Part shown: piece after piece, positions 10,212 to 19,662 of the stretch
Position numbering within the stretch: the first letter of the stretch is position 1
Layout of the letters: each line of letters opens with the position of its first letter
NCBI RefSeq assembly: GCF_007741475.1
Contig: NZ_CP036261.1
Coordinates: forward strand, 2,728,001-2,792,000
Reading direction: 5' to 3'
DNA length: 64,000 bases
Origin: Rosistilla ulvae
GTDB taxonomy: Bacteria; Planctomycetota; Planctomycetia; Pirellulales; Pirellulaceae
The notes under the pieces: model-generated
The model's database searches: none
What the model was told of the DNA's origin: nothing
The model's input: the letters and a program-made list of their open reading frames with translations, nothing else
Position numbers and translations under genes: made by a program

Positions 10212-11390
10212 ATGAAAATCACCGCGATCGAAACGCACGTCTGTCACGCAAGGATGCGTAATTGGATCTTCGTCAAAGTAATCACCGACCAACCTGGCTT
10301 GATCGGTTGGGGGGAAGCCACACTCGAATGGCACACTCGAGGTGTGGTTGGATCGATCCAAGATCTGTCCGAACTGTTGATCGGCGAGGACCCGACGCGC
10401 ATCGAACATCTGTGGCAGATGATGTGGCGACAGCATTTTTGGCACGGCAGCGGCGTGGTTCGTTCGACGGCGATCTCCGGGATCGACCTCGCGCTGTGGG
10501 ACATTCTTGGCAAGGTGCACGGCGTGCCATGCCATCGTCTGTGGGGCGGGCCGGTTCGCGATTCGATCCGGATGTATTGCCATCTGGGCGGCGGCAACTT
10601 GGAGAGTTTTTACGAGACGCCGGTCGACAATGCCCGCCAGTTTGCCGATCTGGCGCAGCAAGCCGTTGCCGACGGTTTTAGCGCGTTTAAGTCGATGGCG
10701 GTTCCACCGACGATGCCCGTCGAAGGTTTGAAGGCGATCAAGGCGGCCGATGCCTGCGTTGCCGCGATGCGGGAAGCGGTCGGCGACGACATCGACATCA
10801 TGGTTGACTGCCACGCCCGCCCATCCCCCGCGATGGGAATGCAATTCGCCAAGGCGCTCGATCAGTATGGACTCTACTTTTTCGAAGAGCCCTGTTGGCC
10901 GGAGAGCCTCGATTCGCTGGCGGCGATTAACGCGGCGGTAACGACTCCGATTGCCACCGGCGAACGACTGACTCATCTGGCCGCATTCCGCAATCTCTTT
11001 GAGGCACGCGGTTGCGAGATCTGCCAATTGGACCTGACGCACTGCGGCGGTTTCACCGAAGCCCGCCGGATCGCAGCGTTGGCAGACGCGTATCGAATCG
11101 CACTGGCTCCGCACAATCCGCAGGGTCCGATCAGCACGGCGGCTTCGCTGGAGTTCGGATTCTCGCAGCCTAGCTACATCATCTGCGAAGCGGTCCACCA
11201 GGACGTCCCTTGGCGAAGCGATGTCGTTCAAGAGAGTTACGTCGTCGATGAAGCGACGCGGACCGTCACGCCCGGCACCGCACCGGGATTGGGCGTTACC
11301 GTCGACGAAGATGAAATCCGCAAACATCCGTTCCAGCAAGAACTGGCTCAACGGGTCTTTTATTCCGACGGCGCCGTAGGAGATTGGTAA
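10212..11390 (+). CDS. enolase-superfamily sugar-acid dehydratase, D-galactonate dehydratase-like
   Basis: I chose the Met at 10212 (MKITAIET), the normal start of this family, over the 19-codon extension. In the 392-residue product the metal ligands D199, E225 and E251 and the catalytic H201 and H301 (APHNPQGP) have the same spacing as D183/E209/E235 and H185/H285 of E. coli galactonate dehydratase as I recall them (26, 52 and 102 residues after the first Asp). This strongly suggests dehydration of an acid sugar to a 2-keto-3-deoxy acid in the cytoplasm. Mannonate or other aldonates are possible substrates. It is first in a plus-strand operon with an aldolase-like gene and a transporter, opposite a GntR regulator. 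Its stop overlaps the next start (TAATG). Confidence 0.92.
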   Translation: MKITAIETHVCHARMRNWIFVKVITDQPGLIGWGEATLEWHTRGVVGSIQDLSELLIGEDPTRIEHLWQMMWRQHFWHGSGVVRSTAISGIDLALWDILGKVHGVPCHRLWGGPVRDSIRMYCHLGGGNLESFYETPVDNARQFADLAQQAVADGFSAFKSMAVPPTMPVEGLKAIKAADACVAAMREAVGDDIDIMVDCHARPSPAMGMQFAKALDQYGLYFFEEPCWPESLDSLAAINAAVTTPIATGERLTHLAAFRNLFEARGCEICQLDLTHCGGFTEARRIAALADAYRIALAPHNPQGPISTAASLEFGFSQPSYIICEAVHQDVPWRSDVVQESYVVDEATRTVTPGTAPGLGVTVDEDEIRKHPFQQELAQRVFYSDGAVGDW

Positions 11391-12784
11391 TGATTGATTC
11401 ACCTAAGACAGCTCCCACCTTCCACCACGCTGCGTTTCATGGACGCATCGGGATAGCGCTAAACGACATCACGCCACCGATCGGGATCTATTCCCGTAAC
11501 TGGGGGGCGGCGGCGCACGATGTGGCCGATTCGATCCACCGCTCGTTGACGCTGACCGCCACGACGATCGCGTCGCTGTCGGGCGATTCGCCATTGGTGC
11601 TGATCGATGCCGACCTCGGTTGGTGGCGAACGCCGGAACTCTTCCCTCGTTTTCAACAGCGGTTGTTGGAAGAGTTTTCGCTCGACAGTGCGCAACTGAT
11701 CTTCGCGTTGACGCACACGCACGCCGGTCCGCCGCTGCTGGAATCGACCGATCCGCTTCCCGGAATGGAACTGACCAAACCGTGGATCGATTCCATTTTG
11801 GAAACCGCTGTCGCCACGGTCCGTCAAGCCTTCGCTGATGCCAGCGAAGCGACGCTTGAATGGCAGACCGGGCACTGCGGACTTGCAACGACCCGCGATC
11901 TCCCCGATCCCGAATCGGACGGCGATCACTTTTTGTGCGGCTTCGATCCCGAGGGACAACCCGATGGAACGCTGCTGTTGGGGCGCATCACCGACGCGCA
12001 GGGCAACTTGCGAGCAACGATCGTCAACTACGCCTGCCACCCGACCACGCTGGCTTGGGAAAACACGGCGATCTCGCCCGATTACATCGGCGCGATGCGC
12101 GAAACAATCCAGCAAGCGACAGGTGCTCCCGCGGTCTTTTTATTGGGAGCCTGCGGCGATCAAGCACCCCGTTATCAATATGTCGGCGACACCGCGGTCG
12201 CCGATGGGCACGGACGCGAATTGGGATATGCCGCGTTGTCGACTCTCGCCGGAATGGAGCCCGCCGGAACACAACTGGCCTTTGAAGGGGCCGTCACGTC
12301 GGGAGCCCCGTTAGCGAAATGGCGACACCAGCCGCGGAAGGCCTCTGAAAAACTCGCGGCCGTCGAATCATCGGTCGATCTGCCGTTGAAGGACTGGCCA
12401 TCAGCGGCGGAACTGGAAGCACAACGAATCGCTTGCACCGACCGCACGTTGCAGGAACGGCTGCTTCGTCGCCGCGACGTCCGACTCCGCCTGGGCGATG
12501 GCAAGACGTACGCGCTGCCGTTGTACATTTGGCGGATGGGTGACGCCGTATTGGTCGGCAGCTGTTGCGAATCCTATTCGATGTTGCAGCGCGAACTGCG
12601 AAAGCGATTCCCCAATAACGCGATCATCTGCATGAATCTGATCAACGGCACGATCGGTTATCTGCCGCCAGCCGATCTGTACGACAAAGATGTCTATGCC
12701 GTTTGGCAAACCCCATTCGACCGTGGTTGCTTGGAAGCAACTCTAGAAACTCTAACCCAGGAAATCGATGACATCCTCCGCTAG
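11390..12784 (+). CDS. neutral-ceramidase-like hydrolase, predicted cytoplasmic
   Basis: The start at 11390 overlaps the previous stop in TAATG, a sign of translational coupling. The 464-residue product matches the N-terminal domain of neutral/alkaline ceramidases: THTHAGP (108-114) and NYACHPTTL (213-221) supply the zinc histidines (H109, H111, H217), and [10 protein letters not shown] (251-260) matches the family GDVSPN-type loop. A late SCCESYSM segment matches the C-terminal zinc-site region. There is no signal peptide, and the gene sits in a sugar-acid operon. Ceramide is therefore an unlikely substrate; hydrolysis of an amide or ester of a sugar acid (for example an N-acyl or lactone form) is a reasonable guess. 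Such genes are common in planctomycete catabolic clusters and their chemistry is unknown. Confidence 0.85.
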   Translation: MIDSPKTAPTFHHAAFHGRIGIALNDITPPIGIYSRNWGAAAHDVADSIHRSLTLTATTIASLSGDSPLVLIDADLGWWRTPELFPRFQQRLLEEFSLDSAQLIFALTHTHAGPPLLESTDPLPGMELTKPWIDSILETAVATVRQAFADASEATLEWQTGHCGLATTRDLPDPESDGDHFLCGFDPEGQPDGTLLLGRITDAQGNLRATIVNYACHPTTLAWENTAISPDYIGAMRETIQQATGAPAVFLLGACGDQAPRYQYVGDTAVADGHGRELGYAALSTLAGMEPAGTQLAFEGAVTSGAPLAKWRHQPRKASEKLAAVESSVDLPLKDWPSAAELEAQRIACTDRTLQERLLRRRDVRLRLGDGKTYALPLYIWRMGDAVLVGSCCESYSMLQRELRKRFPNNAIICMNLINGTIGYLPPADLYDKDVYAVWQTPFDRGCLEATLETLTQEIDDILR

Positions 12785-13688
12785 CGAAACGCTGCTGCGC
12801 GGCGTGCTTCCCGTCTTGCAAACTCCTTTCACCGAGCAGGGGGAATTCGATTTCGAAACGCTCGACCGCGAGATCCAATGGGCCTTCGACACGGGAGCCG
12901 ATGGGATTGTTGTGGCGATGGTCAGCGAAATCCTGCGACTCAGCGAACGGGGACGCCGCGAACTGGTCGAACATGTCTGCAAGGCAGCCCAGGGACGCGG
13001 CACGTCGGTGGTCAGTGTTGGTGCCGAGAGCACACCGGTCGCTGTTGAACTGGCCCAGCATGCCGAATCGGTGGGGGCGTCGGCCGTGATGGCGATCCCG
13101 CCGATATCGACCAGCCTGAGCAGCGCCGCCACCCGCGACTACTTCGCCGCGATCGCTGCCGGCATCTCGATCCCGTTGGTGGTTCAAGACGCTTCGGGAT
13201 ACGTCGGTTCCGCGATCGACATCGGTGTCTACCGTAAGCTGTTGGAACAATTTGGTGCCGATCGGATTTTGTTTAAACCCGAAGCGAGCCCGCTGGGACC
13301 GAACCTCTCCCGGTTGCGTGATGCGACCGCGGGGAAGGCGCAGATTTTTGAAGGCTCCGGCGGGATCAACCTCGTCGATTGCTACCGACGCGGAATCGTC
13401 GGCACGATGCCTGGCACCGATCTGTTGGACGCAATCGTTGCCCTCTGGAACGCCCTGCAAGCGGGCGACGACGACCGGATCTATCAGCTGTCGCTGCCGA
13501 TCAGCGGGATCGTCGCATTGCAGTTGTCGGCCGGACTCGATGGATTCTTGGCGATCGAAAAGCATCTGCTAGTTCGCCGTGGAATCTTCAAGAATACGGT
13601 GCAACGCCAACCGGTCGGCTGGACTCTCGATGCCGAGACGGCGGCGGAAGTCGACCGACTGTTCGATCGACTCCAGGACGTGTTATAG
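12768..13688 (+). CDS. DapA-family (dihydrodipicolinate synthase-like) aldolase/lyase
   Basis: The 306-residue product has the TIM-barrel layout of the DHDPS / N-acetylneuraminate lyase family ([19 protein letters not shown] at the N-terminus). The Schiff-base lysine is K170 in ILFKPEAS. Two family hallmarks are altered: the GTTGE loop reads AMVSE (50-54), and the position of the catalytic Tyr (usually YN.P) is Gln140-Asp. Lysine biosynthesis is therefore unlikely; cleavage or dehydration of a 2-keto-3-deoxy sugar acid fits the operon. The start has AGGAA five bases upstream and overlaps the preceding gene by 17 bp. Next is the MFS transporter, 39 bp on. Confidence 0.88.
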   Translation: MTSSASETLLRGVLPVLQTPFTEQGEFDFETLDREIQWAFDTGADGIVVAMVSEILRLSERGRRELVEHVCKAAQGRGTSVVSVGAESTPVAVELAQHAESVGASAVMAIPPISTSLSSAATRDYFAAIAAGISIPLVVQDASGYVGSAIDIGVYRKLLEQFGADRILFKPEASPLGPNLSRLRDATAGKAQIFEGSGGINLVDCYRRGIVGTMPGTDLLDAIVALWNALQAGDDDRIYQLSLPISGIVALQLSAGLDGFLAIEKHLLVRRGIFKNTVQRQPVGWTLDAETAAEVDRLFDRLQDVL

Positions 13689-13727
13689 CCCGCGATCGAA
13701 TCCCTCCTCCCCGACGGCCTACCTAAA

Positions 13728-15056
13728 ATGCTGCAGCAGCCTACTAAAATCCGCTATCGCACGATGTCCTGGCTGGCCATCGCGGCGGGGCTGGCCTATC
13801 TGTGTCGCAATGCGATCGGCGTGGCGGAGAGTTCCGTTCGCGAGGATCTGGGCCTCACGCTGCAGCAATCGGGATGGTTTCTGGGGGCGTTTTTCTGGAG
13901 CTACGCCTTATTCCAAGTTCCCTGCGGTTGGTTCGCGCAGCGACGAGGAACCCGTTTCGCGTTGACTCTGTTTGCCATCGGATGGTCGATCGCGGCGTTT
14001 GCCCTCGGCATCGCCCCGGGGTTTGGCCTGTTGATTGCCGCCCAATTGGTCATGGGGATTTCCCAAGCGGGCATCTTTCCAGCGTCTTGCAATTCGATCG
14101 GCCATTGGTTTCCGATGTCGCGACGAACCTTGGCTTGTGGAATTTTGTGCGCCGGGATGCAAGTCGGCGCGATCACCGCCAGCGGGCTGACCGGCGTGCT
14201 GCTGCAATCGATCGACTGGCGATGGGTCTTCATCCTCTTCTCGCTCCCCGGCATCGCCTGGGCGACCGGATTTGCGATTTCGTTTCGTGATCGCCCCGAA
14301 GAATTGGAGAAGGTGAACGCCGAAGAACTGAAACTGATCCACGCACACAAGACGCAGCGATCCGACGGCACCCCTGCTGCCGTTGGTGAACGCCAGGGCG
14401 CCCTGGTCCCGCCGCGGATCTCCGCGATCGTTTTTTTGTGCGGTCAACAGATCTGCCGTGCTTCGGGATATATGTTCTTTGCCAGTTGGTTTCCGACGTT
14501 CTTGCAGGCCACTCGCGGCGTCTCGATCGAAACGTCGGGCTTCCTGCAAAGTCTGGTCCTCTGCGGCACGCTGACCGGCAGTTTGTCGGGAGGAATCATC
14601 ACCGATTGGATCTGGCGTCGGACCGGATCGCAGCGACTGAGCCGCAGCGGAATGGGATCGATAGCGCTCACCATGTGCGGTCTGTTGGTGCTCAGTGCGT
14701 GGATGGTCAGCGACGTTTCGTTGGCGATCGCGTTGCTCTCCCTAGGCTCATTCTTCGCAGCTTTGGCGGGGCCGCCGACGTTTGCATCGACGATCGATCT
14801 TGGGGGAAATAAGGTTCCGCAGCTGATGGGACTCGTCAACATGAGCGGCAACCTCGCCGCAGCCGCCTGTCCCGTCCTGGTCGGAATGCTGTTCGAATGG
14901 ACCGCGAACTGGAATCTCGTGCTGCTGTTGTTCGCCGGCATCTATCTCCTCGGCGGCGTCTGCTGGGCACTAGTCGCTCCCCACGGACGCTCCCCCTCTC
15001 CACCACCCGAATCAGCTCCGGACGCGATCGCCCAGCCCGCAGACGCAACCGCGTGA
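13728..15056 (+). CDS. MFS transporter, hexuronate/galactonate (ACS) type
   Basis: The 442-residue protein has about twelve membrane segments, an FRDRPEE loop in the middle, and the [20 protein letters not shown] block typical of the anion:cation symporter branch (ExuT, DgoT, GudP). It should sit in the inner membrane and import an acid sugar with protons. As the last gene of the packed operon it supplies the substrate for the dehydratase and aldolase. The exact sugar cannot be read from sequence. The tail is rich in Pro/Ser/Ala and probably disordered. Confidence 0.92.
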   Translation: MLQQPTKIRYRTMSWLAIAAGLAYLCRNAIGVAESSVREDLGLTLQQSGWFLGAFFWSYALFQVPCGWFAQRRGTRFALTLFAIGWSIAAFALGIAPGFGLLIAAQLVMGISQAGIFPASCNSIGHWFPMSRRTLACGILCAGMQVGAITASGLTGVLLQSIDWRWVFILFSLPGIAWATGFAISFRDRPEELEKVNAEELKLIHAHKTQRSDGTPAAVGERQGALVPPRISAIVFLCGQQICRASGYMFFASWFPTFLQATRGVSIETSGFLQSLVLCGTLTGSLSGGIITDWIWRRTGSQRLSRSGMGSIALTMCGLLVLSAWMVSDVSLAIALLSLGSFFAALAGPPTFASTIDLGGNKVPQLMGLVNMSGNLAAAACPVLVGMLFEWTANWNLVLLLFAGIYLLGGVCWALVAPHGRSPSPPPESAPDAIAQPADATA

Positions 15057-15204
15057 TTCGGCTGGCATGAGGAGAGGGGCGCGAGGTTCCGCGGCAATTG
15101 ATCGGGGATGTCGACGCGAAGTGTCCCGTATAAGACACCAACCTTTTTGAAAATCATTCTCCATCGATCGCAACAATTGCGGTCGCGAGGGCTCTAATGG
15201 TCCG

Positions 15205-15918
15205 ATGGAGACTTCAAAAAAGATGCTCGCGCCGACTTGGAGCTATGCGCTGTTGGTCGTCCTGGCGGGGCTGCTAGGTTGGGCGATTCCTTGGTTCTAT
15301 CAATGGACCGAATCGGACCAGAGTCGGATGTCCCCTTTGGTCGGTCAGTTTGCACTGGCCCTTGCGATTGCCGGGGTGACGGCCTGTTGCAGCTTGCCGT
15401 GGTTACCGCTCCGATCGGATCCAGCCCCTTCCCCCACGGTCCGCTTTCAAACGCGCACCCTGCTTCTGATCACGACGCTCGTTGCGATTGGATTCGCCGG
15501 AATGTTGCATTTTCCGATGGCGATCAGCCTTCTCCTGTGCGGTGCCACCTACCTTCACCTGCTCTGGTTCGTCGTTCGATATCGGCCATATCGATGGGCT
15601 GCCGCAGCGATGTTGGGCTGCATGGATCTGCCTTTTGCTTGGGTCGCGAGCGATGGCAATCTGATCGCGATTGGCCAGGCGCTGCTGGGACTGATCGCTG
15701 GCCTTCCGATGTTGCTTCCCGCGGGATTTATCGCAAGCGGCCTGGGACACAACTTCCACGATCTCGCCTGGCTACCGGTCCTATTGACCGTGGGACAGTT
15801 GTTTTTGGGCACCTGGATCATCCGCTTGGGAACAAAGCCAACGATCGCTTACCTGATCGCATCGCTGCTGATCTCGCTGTTCGGATCGTTTTGCTTTCAC
15901 GCGATGGTGTTGGCCTAG
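15205..15918 (+). CDS. multi-spanning membrane protein of unknown function
   Basis: The 237-residue product has six or seven hydrophobic segments. Between the second and third is a soluble stretch, then RFQTRTLLLITTLVAIGFAG, a motif (F-S/T-L/T-RTLLL.TTLVAV) that I know from many planctomycete membrane proteins. No enzymatic motif is visible. It is 148 bp after the MFS gene on the same strand but with a longer gap than the operon genes, so it is probably separate. The ATG at 15205 has no clear ribosome-binding site, as is usual here. Confidence 0.75.
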   Translation: METSKKMLAPTWSYALLVVLAGLLGWAIPWFYQWTESDQSRMSPLVGQFALALAIAGVTACCSLPWLPLRSDPAPSPTVRFQTRTLLLITTLVAIGFAGMLHFPMAISLLLCGATYLHLLWFVVRYRPYRWAAAAMLGCMDLPFAWVASDGNLIAIGQALLGLIAGLPMLLPAGFIASGLGHNFHDLAWLPVLLTVGQLFLGTWIIRLGTKPTIAYLIASLLISLFGSFCFHAMVLA

Positions 15919-16731
15919 AAAAGTCGAATCCAATCGGCGCCAGGCGTGAAGAGAAGGTTAAAAGACCGATGGTCGAAACAGCGATGCTGACGCGAGACAC
16001 TTGGGAACCGTCTTCTGCCGCCTCGGAAAATCTTTCCCGTTTAAAAAGAGCGTTCGCCGATAGCTCAGCCCCAATTTTCACGAGCGATTGCAGGCACTTT
16101 GCGTCCCGCTGTCGCTGGCTCCTCGGCGACGTCTGTTCAAATCAAACGCTACGGGAAGCGAGCCAAAAGTGTTGACCGTTCGGTACAGACCCCGTAGAGT
16201 GAATTGGTAACACGAGACGCGTTCGCCGCAACCGCAGGCGACAACGCAGAGAAAAGAGAGGGTCCCTCGTTTTTTTTCAGCGGGTCTGGACTGAGCAGTC
16301 CAAACAAAGGAGATACGGAGATGGCCGACTTTAATGTTCACACGATCCAGTCCGCTCCCGAGGCGAGCACCTGAGGAGATGCCGGATCGAGGTATCAAAC
16401 TCACCGGGAGCGGGGCGACGCTCCTCCCCGAACGACGCTTCGCGAGTTCGACCCTCCTCGAACTCGCGTTTGAAGAGGGTGAAGACCGACAGACCTCACC
16501 CGCCCGGCGGAGCTGGGAGGGTCGGAAAACGAGCGTTTAGCTAGTTTTTCGGGGAGGGCCGAACGACGTACTCAACACGATGAATCCGCAGCGACGCTCC
16601 TCACCGAACGACAATTCTCTGGTTCGCCCCTCCTGAAACTCGCGTTAGAAGAGGGGCAAACGTTTTCATTTTTTTAAGCTTCACAAGAATCCCAATTAGA
16701 TCAAGCAACTTTCCTTTTCAGAAGAGATCAG
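15919..16731. other. 813-bp gap without a convincing gene
   Basis: No reading frame here has family-like composition. The gap holds a T8 run at about 16270-16277 preceded by a very short GAGG/CCTC stem, a perfect 11-bp hairpin, and two copies of a 65-bp element given separately. A structured non-coding RNA or repeat remnants are possible. Confidence 0.5.
16415..16655. repeat. two copies of a 65-bp element, 176 bp apart
   Basis: Copy 1 (16415-16479) and copy 2 (16591-16655) align without gaps with about 10 mismatches in 65. Copy 1 contains a perfect hairpin, CGCGAGTTCGA (16441-16451) and TCGAACTCGCG (16458-16468), with a 6-nt loop. In copy 2 the left arm has decayed. Most mismatches fall in the hairpin arms, so the flanks (GCGACGCTCCTC and CGCGTTNGAAGAGGG) are the better-kept part. 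Confidence 0.75.
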
Positions 16732-17478
16732 ATGACATTTGACGTAAAGAACAAAACGGTTTTAGTTACCGGGGCGAATCGTGGCATCGGTAAAGCGATA
16801 TTGGAAGAGGCGTTGCAGCGCGGAGCCGCCAAGGTCTACGCGGCGGTACGGAACATCGAATCCGCGGCACCACTAGTCGCCGAACATGGCGACAAGGTTG
16901 TTCCGATTCGCATCGACCTGGATGATCCCTCATCGATCACCGCGGCCGCTGAAAACGCAACCGATGTCGACGCTGTCGTCAATAATGCGGGGGTACTGAA
17001 AACTTCGTCCGCAGTCGCTGCCGATGCGATCGAATCGTTGCAGTTTGAAATGAACGCCAATGTCTACGGATTGATCCGCGTCGCCCAAGCGTTCGCTCCC
17101 GTCTTAAAAGCCAATGGCGGCGGGGCGATCGTGCAACTCAACAGCGTCGCGTCGGTCAAGACCTTTGCCAACTTCGCGACCTACTGCGCATCGAAGGCTG
17201 CCAGTTATTCGATCACGCAAGGACTGCGTGAAACGCTGCGCGACCAAGGTACCCAGGTGGTCAGCGTCCATCCCGGCCCGATCGACACCGACATGGGAGC
17301 TGCCGCCGGATTCGACGAATCCGCGTCGCCATCGTCGGTAGCGACCGAAATCTTCAACGCCCTGGCGGAAGGACGGTTCCACGCATGGCCCGACCCCGTC
17401 GCCCAACAAATTGGCGGCGCCTACCAAAGCTTCGCCGAAAACGTCGTCGAATCGGACATGGAAGAAAGCCCCGCCTAA
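16732..17478 (+). CDS. short-chain dehydrogenase/reductase
   Basis: The 248-residue product is a classical SDR: nucleotide-binding TGANRGIG (13-20), NNAG (84-87), catalytic Ser138, Tyr151 and Lys155 (YCASK), and HPGPIDTDM after the active site. Basic residue R17 in the glycine loop and R40 after strand two suggest NADP(H). It is cytoplasmic, with an unknown alcohol or carbonyl substrate. It is followed on the same strand by a haloacid-dehalogenase-like gene (104 bp gap) and an Asp-nucleophile hydrolase, so the three may work together in breaking down a halogenated or hydroxylated compound. Confidence 0.92.
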   Translation: MTFDVKNKTVLVTGANRGIGKAILEEALQRGAAKVYAAVRNIESAAPLVAEHGDKVVPIRIDLDDPSSITAAAENATDVDAVVNNAGVLKTSSAVAADAIESLQFEMNANVYGLIRVAQAFAPVLKANGGGAIVQLNSVASVKTFANFATYCASKAASYSITQGLRETLRDQGTQVVSVHPGPIDTDMGAAAGFDESASPSSVATEIFNALAEGRFHAWPDPVAQQIGGAYQSFAENVVESDMEESPA

Positions 17479-17582
17479 AACGATTGCTCCCCAAAAAAAC
17501 AAATGGCTCCGCGTTTCCGATACGGGCCTCGATCCAAACACGATTCCTTTTCCAAACCTAACCAAGAACTCACGGCACCATT

Positions 17583-18398
17583 ATGAAACGAACACTATCC
17601 ACCATCGCGCTGACGATCGTTGCACTGGCACTTACCAGTAACACGACACGCGCTCAAGAAGCCTCGACCAGCAAGGATCCGAACGCGGCAACCGAGAAAC
17701 TGCCCAGGCCCAAAGTCATCATCTTCGATGTCAACGAAACGCTCCTCGATCTCGCTCCGCTAAAGACATCCGTCGGCAAGGCCCTGGGGGGGCGCGAAGA
17801 CCTGTTGCCGCTGTGGTTTTCGACGATGTTGCACTACTCGTTGGTCGAAACGCTAACCGACAACTACCACCACTTCGGTGAGATCGGTACCGCGGCGCTG
17901 ATGATGGTGGCGAAGACACAGGGTATCGACCTCGACTACGACACTGCCAAAACGGCGATCGTCACGCCGCTTCGCTCGCTGCCACCTCACGCCGACGTCG
18001 TTGCGGGAATCACTTCGCTTTCGAAGTCGGGATACAAGATCGTCAGTCTCACCAATTCATCGGCAGCCGGAGTCGAGACGCAGTTCAAAAATGCAGGGCT
18101 GACCGAGTTCTTTGAGAAGCGATACACGGTCGAGACTTTGAAAAAATATAAACCACATCCCGACACCTACCGCATGGTTCTAAAAGACCTGGGTGTCAAA
18201 CCGGAAGAAGTGCTGATGGTCGCCGCGCATGCGTGGGACATCGCGGGAGCGACCAACGTGGGGCTGCAAACCGCCTTCGTCGCTCGCCCCGGCAAGACGC
18301 CTTATCCCAACGCCCCTGATCCCGACTACGTCGTCAAAGATCTGGCCGAACTGGTGCAAGTTTTGCAGAAGACTAAACCCGTGGCGGCGGCAAAGTAG
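17583..18398 (+). CDS. exported haloacid dehalogenase type II-like HAD hydrolase
   Basis: The 271-residue protein has a signal peptide (about 1-24, ending near TRAQEA), so it should act in the periplasm, which is unusual for this family. HAD motif I is FDVNETLLD (nucleophile D49), motif II is SLTNSSAAG, and the motif III lysine lies in KKYKPHPDTYRMVL. The AAHAWDIAGATNVGL block matches SSNAWDATGA of L-2-haloacid dehalogenases with His in place of the active-site Asn. The VNET form of motif I occurs in many proteins annotated as type II haloacid dehalogenases. Dehalogenation is therefore likely but a phosphatase-like role cannot be excluded. It lies between an SDR and an alpha/beta hydrolase. 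Confidence 0.87.
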   Translation: MKRTLSTIALTIVALALTSNTTRAQEASTSKDPNAATEKLPRPKVIIFDVNETLLDLAPLKTSVGKALGGREDLLPLWFSTMLHYSLVETLTDNYHHFGEIGTAALMMVAKTQGIDLDYDTAKTAIVTPLRSLPPHADVVAGITSLSKSGYKIVSLTNSSAAGVETQFKNAGLTEFFEKRYTVETLKKYKPHPDTYRMVLKDLGVKPEEVLMVAAHAWDIAGATNVGLQTAFVARPGKTPYPNAPDPDYVVKDLAELVQVLQKTKPVAAAK

Positions 18399-18507
18399 CG
18401 AGGCTTCGTGGATCCTCTTCGTGAAGGCTATCGTGTCTGCACGCTCCCGTCACATCGTCAACGCACCGGCGTTTCAAAAAACTTAACCTTGCGACAGGAG
18501 TTCCAAC

Positions 18508-19359
18508 ATGAATTTTCAAACCTTTCAACAACGTCAGAAGCGAATCACCCTCGACGGGATCATCGACGAACCGGTGACCGTCGCCTACACCGACGTCGGG
18601 GCCGGCGAACCGTTGGTGCTGCTGCACGGCATTCCTACCTGGTCGTTCCTATTCCACGAGATTATCGAACCGCTGTCGCAGCGTTACCGCGTGATCGCCC
18701 CCGACTTACTCGGATATGGATTCAGCGACCATCGCGATCGATTCGATCGGTCGATCGAGGTTCAAGCCGACATGGTCGAACGCTTTCTCGCGGAGCTCGA
18801 CATCCCCGCCGCCCACTTTGTCGCTCACGATATTGGCGGCGGTGTCGCGTTGATATTGGCCGATCGGTCGCCCGATCTCGTCCGCACGATGGTCCTTTCC
18901 AACAGCGTCGCGTACGACAGTTGGCCTATCGACGAAATGCTCAAACTGGGACATCCTCGCAACGCGAAGATGGAACCGGCGGACGTGAAGCAATTCTTGG
19001 AAGAGGCTTTTAAGGTTGGACTGTCGCGACCAGACCGATTGACCGACGAATTTCGTACGGGGATCTCGAAGCCCTATTTGCAACGCGATGGAATCATCAG
19101 TTTGGTCCGCAACGCCGCAAGCTTGAACACCAACCATACGACAAAGTTGACCGAACGAATAAAACTATTGAAACAACCCACGTTGCTGCTGTGGGGCGTC
19201 GATGATCGCTGGCAGCCAGTCTCAACAGCCGAACAATTGGTCAAGGAGATGCCCAATGCGAAACTCCGCGCGATCGAAAACTGTTCCCACTGGGTACCCC
19301 AAGACGCTCCCCAAGAGTTCACCGAAGCGGTGTTAGGATTCTTGGACGAATCGGTCTGA
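18508..19359 (+). CDS. alpha/beta hydrolase with Asp nucleophile (haloalkane dehalogenase / epoxide hydrolase type)
   Basis: CAGGAG lies 7 bases before the ATG. In the 283-residue product the oxyanion segment is HGIPTW (40-45), the nucleophile elbow is AHDIGGG with D108 where esterases have Ser, the acid is probably in WGVDDRW, and the His is in NCSHWVP. An Asp nucleophile implies a haloalkane or haloacetate dehalogenase or an epoxide hydrolase. The halide-binding Trp directly after the nucleophile of haloalkane dehalogenases is Ile here, so the halide-site is not the standard one. The protein lacks a signal peptide. Its neighbourhood with a haloacid-dehalogenase-like enzyme favours dehalogenation. 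Confidence 0.88.
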   Translation: MNFQTFQQRQKRITLDGIIDEPVTVAYTDVGAGEPLVLLHGIPTWSFLFHEIIEPLSQRYRVIAPDLLGYGFSDHRDRFDRSIEVQADMVERFLAELDIPAAHFVAHDIGGGVALILADRSPDLVRTMVLSNSVAYDSWPIDEMLKLGHPRNAKMEPADVKQFLEEAFKVGLSRPDRLTDEFRTGISKPYLQRDGIISLVRNAASLNTNHTTKLTERIKLLKQPTLLLWGVDDRWQPVSTAEQLVKEMPNAKLRAIENCSHWVPQDAPQEFTEAVLGFLDESV

Positions 19360-19662
19360 TGGATGGCCCGTGAAGGTGAATCGTGCGTCCAACGAACGGC
19401 GAGTCGACGAGTTGCAATGCCGATCGCACGCCGAGCCGCCTGAGCGAATCTCGCATGCGAATGGTGGCAACGATCGGTACGCGATAACGCCAGAATTTAG
19501 GAGGAATTGTGTGGGAGCGCAGAGCATCAAAATGCAATTGAGCTTTTGATCTGGGGAAACGCGGCAACGACTTGAAAGTCATTGCCAAACGTGTCAGGAT
19601 ATCGGGCTTAAACGGTTCGAACTTGAACTCCCGCCCGAACGCCTCCCACCGAAAGATTTTCC
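19360..19662. other. 303-bp gap, nothing recognised
   Basis: No plausible gene, hairpin with a U-tract, or operator-like repeat was found apart from a TCGCATGCGA palindrome near 19451-19460. It presumably holds the promoter of the secreted hydrolase at 19663. Confidence 0.5.

Noticed and set aside
16078-16404. 108-codon minus-strand frame in the large gap
   Set aside because: Arg/Cys-rich with no family-like features, and it overlaps repeat material.
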